A stretch of 5,937 nt of DNA from Lachnospiraceae bacterium UBA7182 (GTDB lineage Bacteria; Bacillota; Clostridia; Lachnospirales; Lachnospiraceae), in assembly GCA_002491115.1 (NCBI GenBank), contig DKVI01000103.1, positions 1 through 5,937 of the forward strand, written 5' to 3'. Numbering within the stretch: position 1 is the stretch's first letter; each line of letters opens with the position of its first letter. Below, piece after piece: positions 5,476-5,937 of the stretch. Under the pieces are notes generated by a model that saw only the letters and a program-made list of their open reading frames with translations, did not search any database and was not told the origin of the DNA. A program made the translations under genes and the position numbers.

Positions 5476-5937
5476 GTGAAAAAAGAAGTACGGACGGTGG
5501 TCTACGATGACGAACTGTACATCGAGGCTTACCGTTTTGAAGGAATCGTACAGCCCTTTCCGAACCATTTCCATGAATACTATGTGATCGGGTTCATGGA
5601 GGATGGAGAGCGTATGCTGTCCTGCAAAAATCAGGAGTACACCATCACAAAAGGCGATGTCCTTCTGTTCAACCCGGGGGACAGCCATGCCTGTGTTCAA
5701 TGCGACGGCGGTACGCTGGATTACCGGGGATTGAACATCGCCAGGGATGTTATGCTGAATTTAACGGAGGAAGTCACCGGCAGGCGGGAACTGCCCGGAT
5801 TTTCCCGGAACGTAATCTTTGACGAAGAAATCACCTGCTGTCTGCGCCTGCTCCACGAGCTGGTGATGAAAGGTTCCGGTGAATTTGAAAAAGAGGAAAA
5901 TCTGCTGCTTTTGATCTCCCTGCTGATCCGGCAGTAC
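5476..5937 (+). CDS. AraC-family transcriptional regulator, N-terminal part (cut by window end)
   Basis: The first 154 residues of a regulator whose 3' part lies outside the window. Residues about 12-90 form an AraC-type cupin sensor domain: FPNHFHEYYVIGFMEDGERML near 27-48, with His31 and His33 at the usual place, then ITKGDVLLFNPGDSHACVQ near 57-75. Residues about 105-154 look like the helical linker of such proteins. The C-terminal double helix-turn-helix is not seen, so the DNA-binding function is inferred from the sensor type. GTG at 5476 is preferred: AGGAGG (5462-5467) is 8 nt upstream and an extended -10 lies just before it. An in-frame ATG at 5407 would add 23 residues but has no clear ribosome binding site and would place the promoter inside the gene. 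The ligand is unknown; a sugar-related signal is usual for the family. Whether it controls the iol genes cannot be said. Confidence 0.82.
   Translation, partial: MKKEVRTVVYDDELYIEAYRFEGIVQPFPNHFHEYYVIGFMEDGERMLSCKNQEYTITKGDVLLFNPGDSHACVQCDGGTLDYRGLNIARDVMLNLTEEVTGRRELPGFSRNVIFDEEITCCLRLLHELVMKGSGEFEKEENLLLLISLLIRQY

Overview
The window looks like chromosomal DNA of a Gram-positive Bacillota bacterium, most likely a Lachnospiraceae-type clostridium. The reasons are AGGAGG ribosome binding sites on almost every gene, sigma-A-type promoters, moderate GC in the metabolic genes with AT-rich intergenic DNA, TTG and GTG starts, a lipoprotein with a lipobox, and a small sigma factor paired with a one-pass membrane protein. 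This placement is inference; there is no rRNA or other marker.

Left part (1-2762, minus strand): two genes of myo-inositol catabolism, iolD followed 3' by iolB, only about 13 nt apart and read as one operon. IolD hydrolyses the cyclic trihydroxycyclohexanedione to 5-deoxy-glucuronate, and IolB isomerises that product, so the two genes encode consecutive steps. The operon may continue past base 1.

Middle (2763-3255): a 493-bp divergent control region. It carries a candidate extended -10 promoter for iolD and a leader of about 200 nt holding a long hairpin between two identical 19-nt repeats. TGCGTGC-type heptamers lie on both sides of the iolD promoter. Facing right are a strong TTGACA-17-TATAAA promoter and a 14-bp palindrome in the leader of the sigma-factor gene.

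Right of that (3256-4388, plus strand): a two-gene operon of an ECF-type sigma factor and a single-pass membrane protein that is probably its anti-sigma partner. The genes overlap by ATGA, and a 16-bp perfect-stem terminator closes the operon. A convergent AT-rich lipoprotein gene of unknown function (4499-5146, minus) follows, with a GC-rich hairpin between the two 3' ends. The last gene, cut by the window edge, begins an AraC-type regulator with an N-terminal cupin sensor domain, driven by an extended -10 promoter.

No CRISPR, tRNA, rRNA, transposase or phage gene was seen. The inositol genes are standard enzymes; the least explained parts are the iolD leader and operator-like repeats, the lipoprotein, and a possibly decayed coding stretch at 5256-5455.
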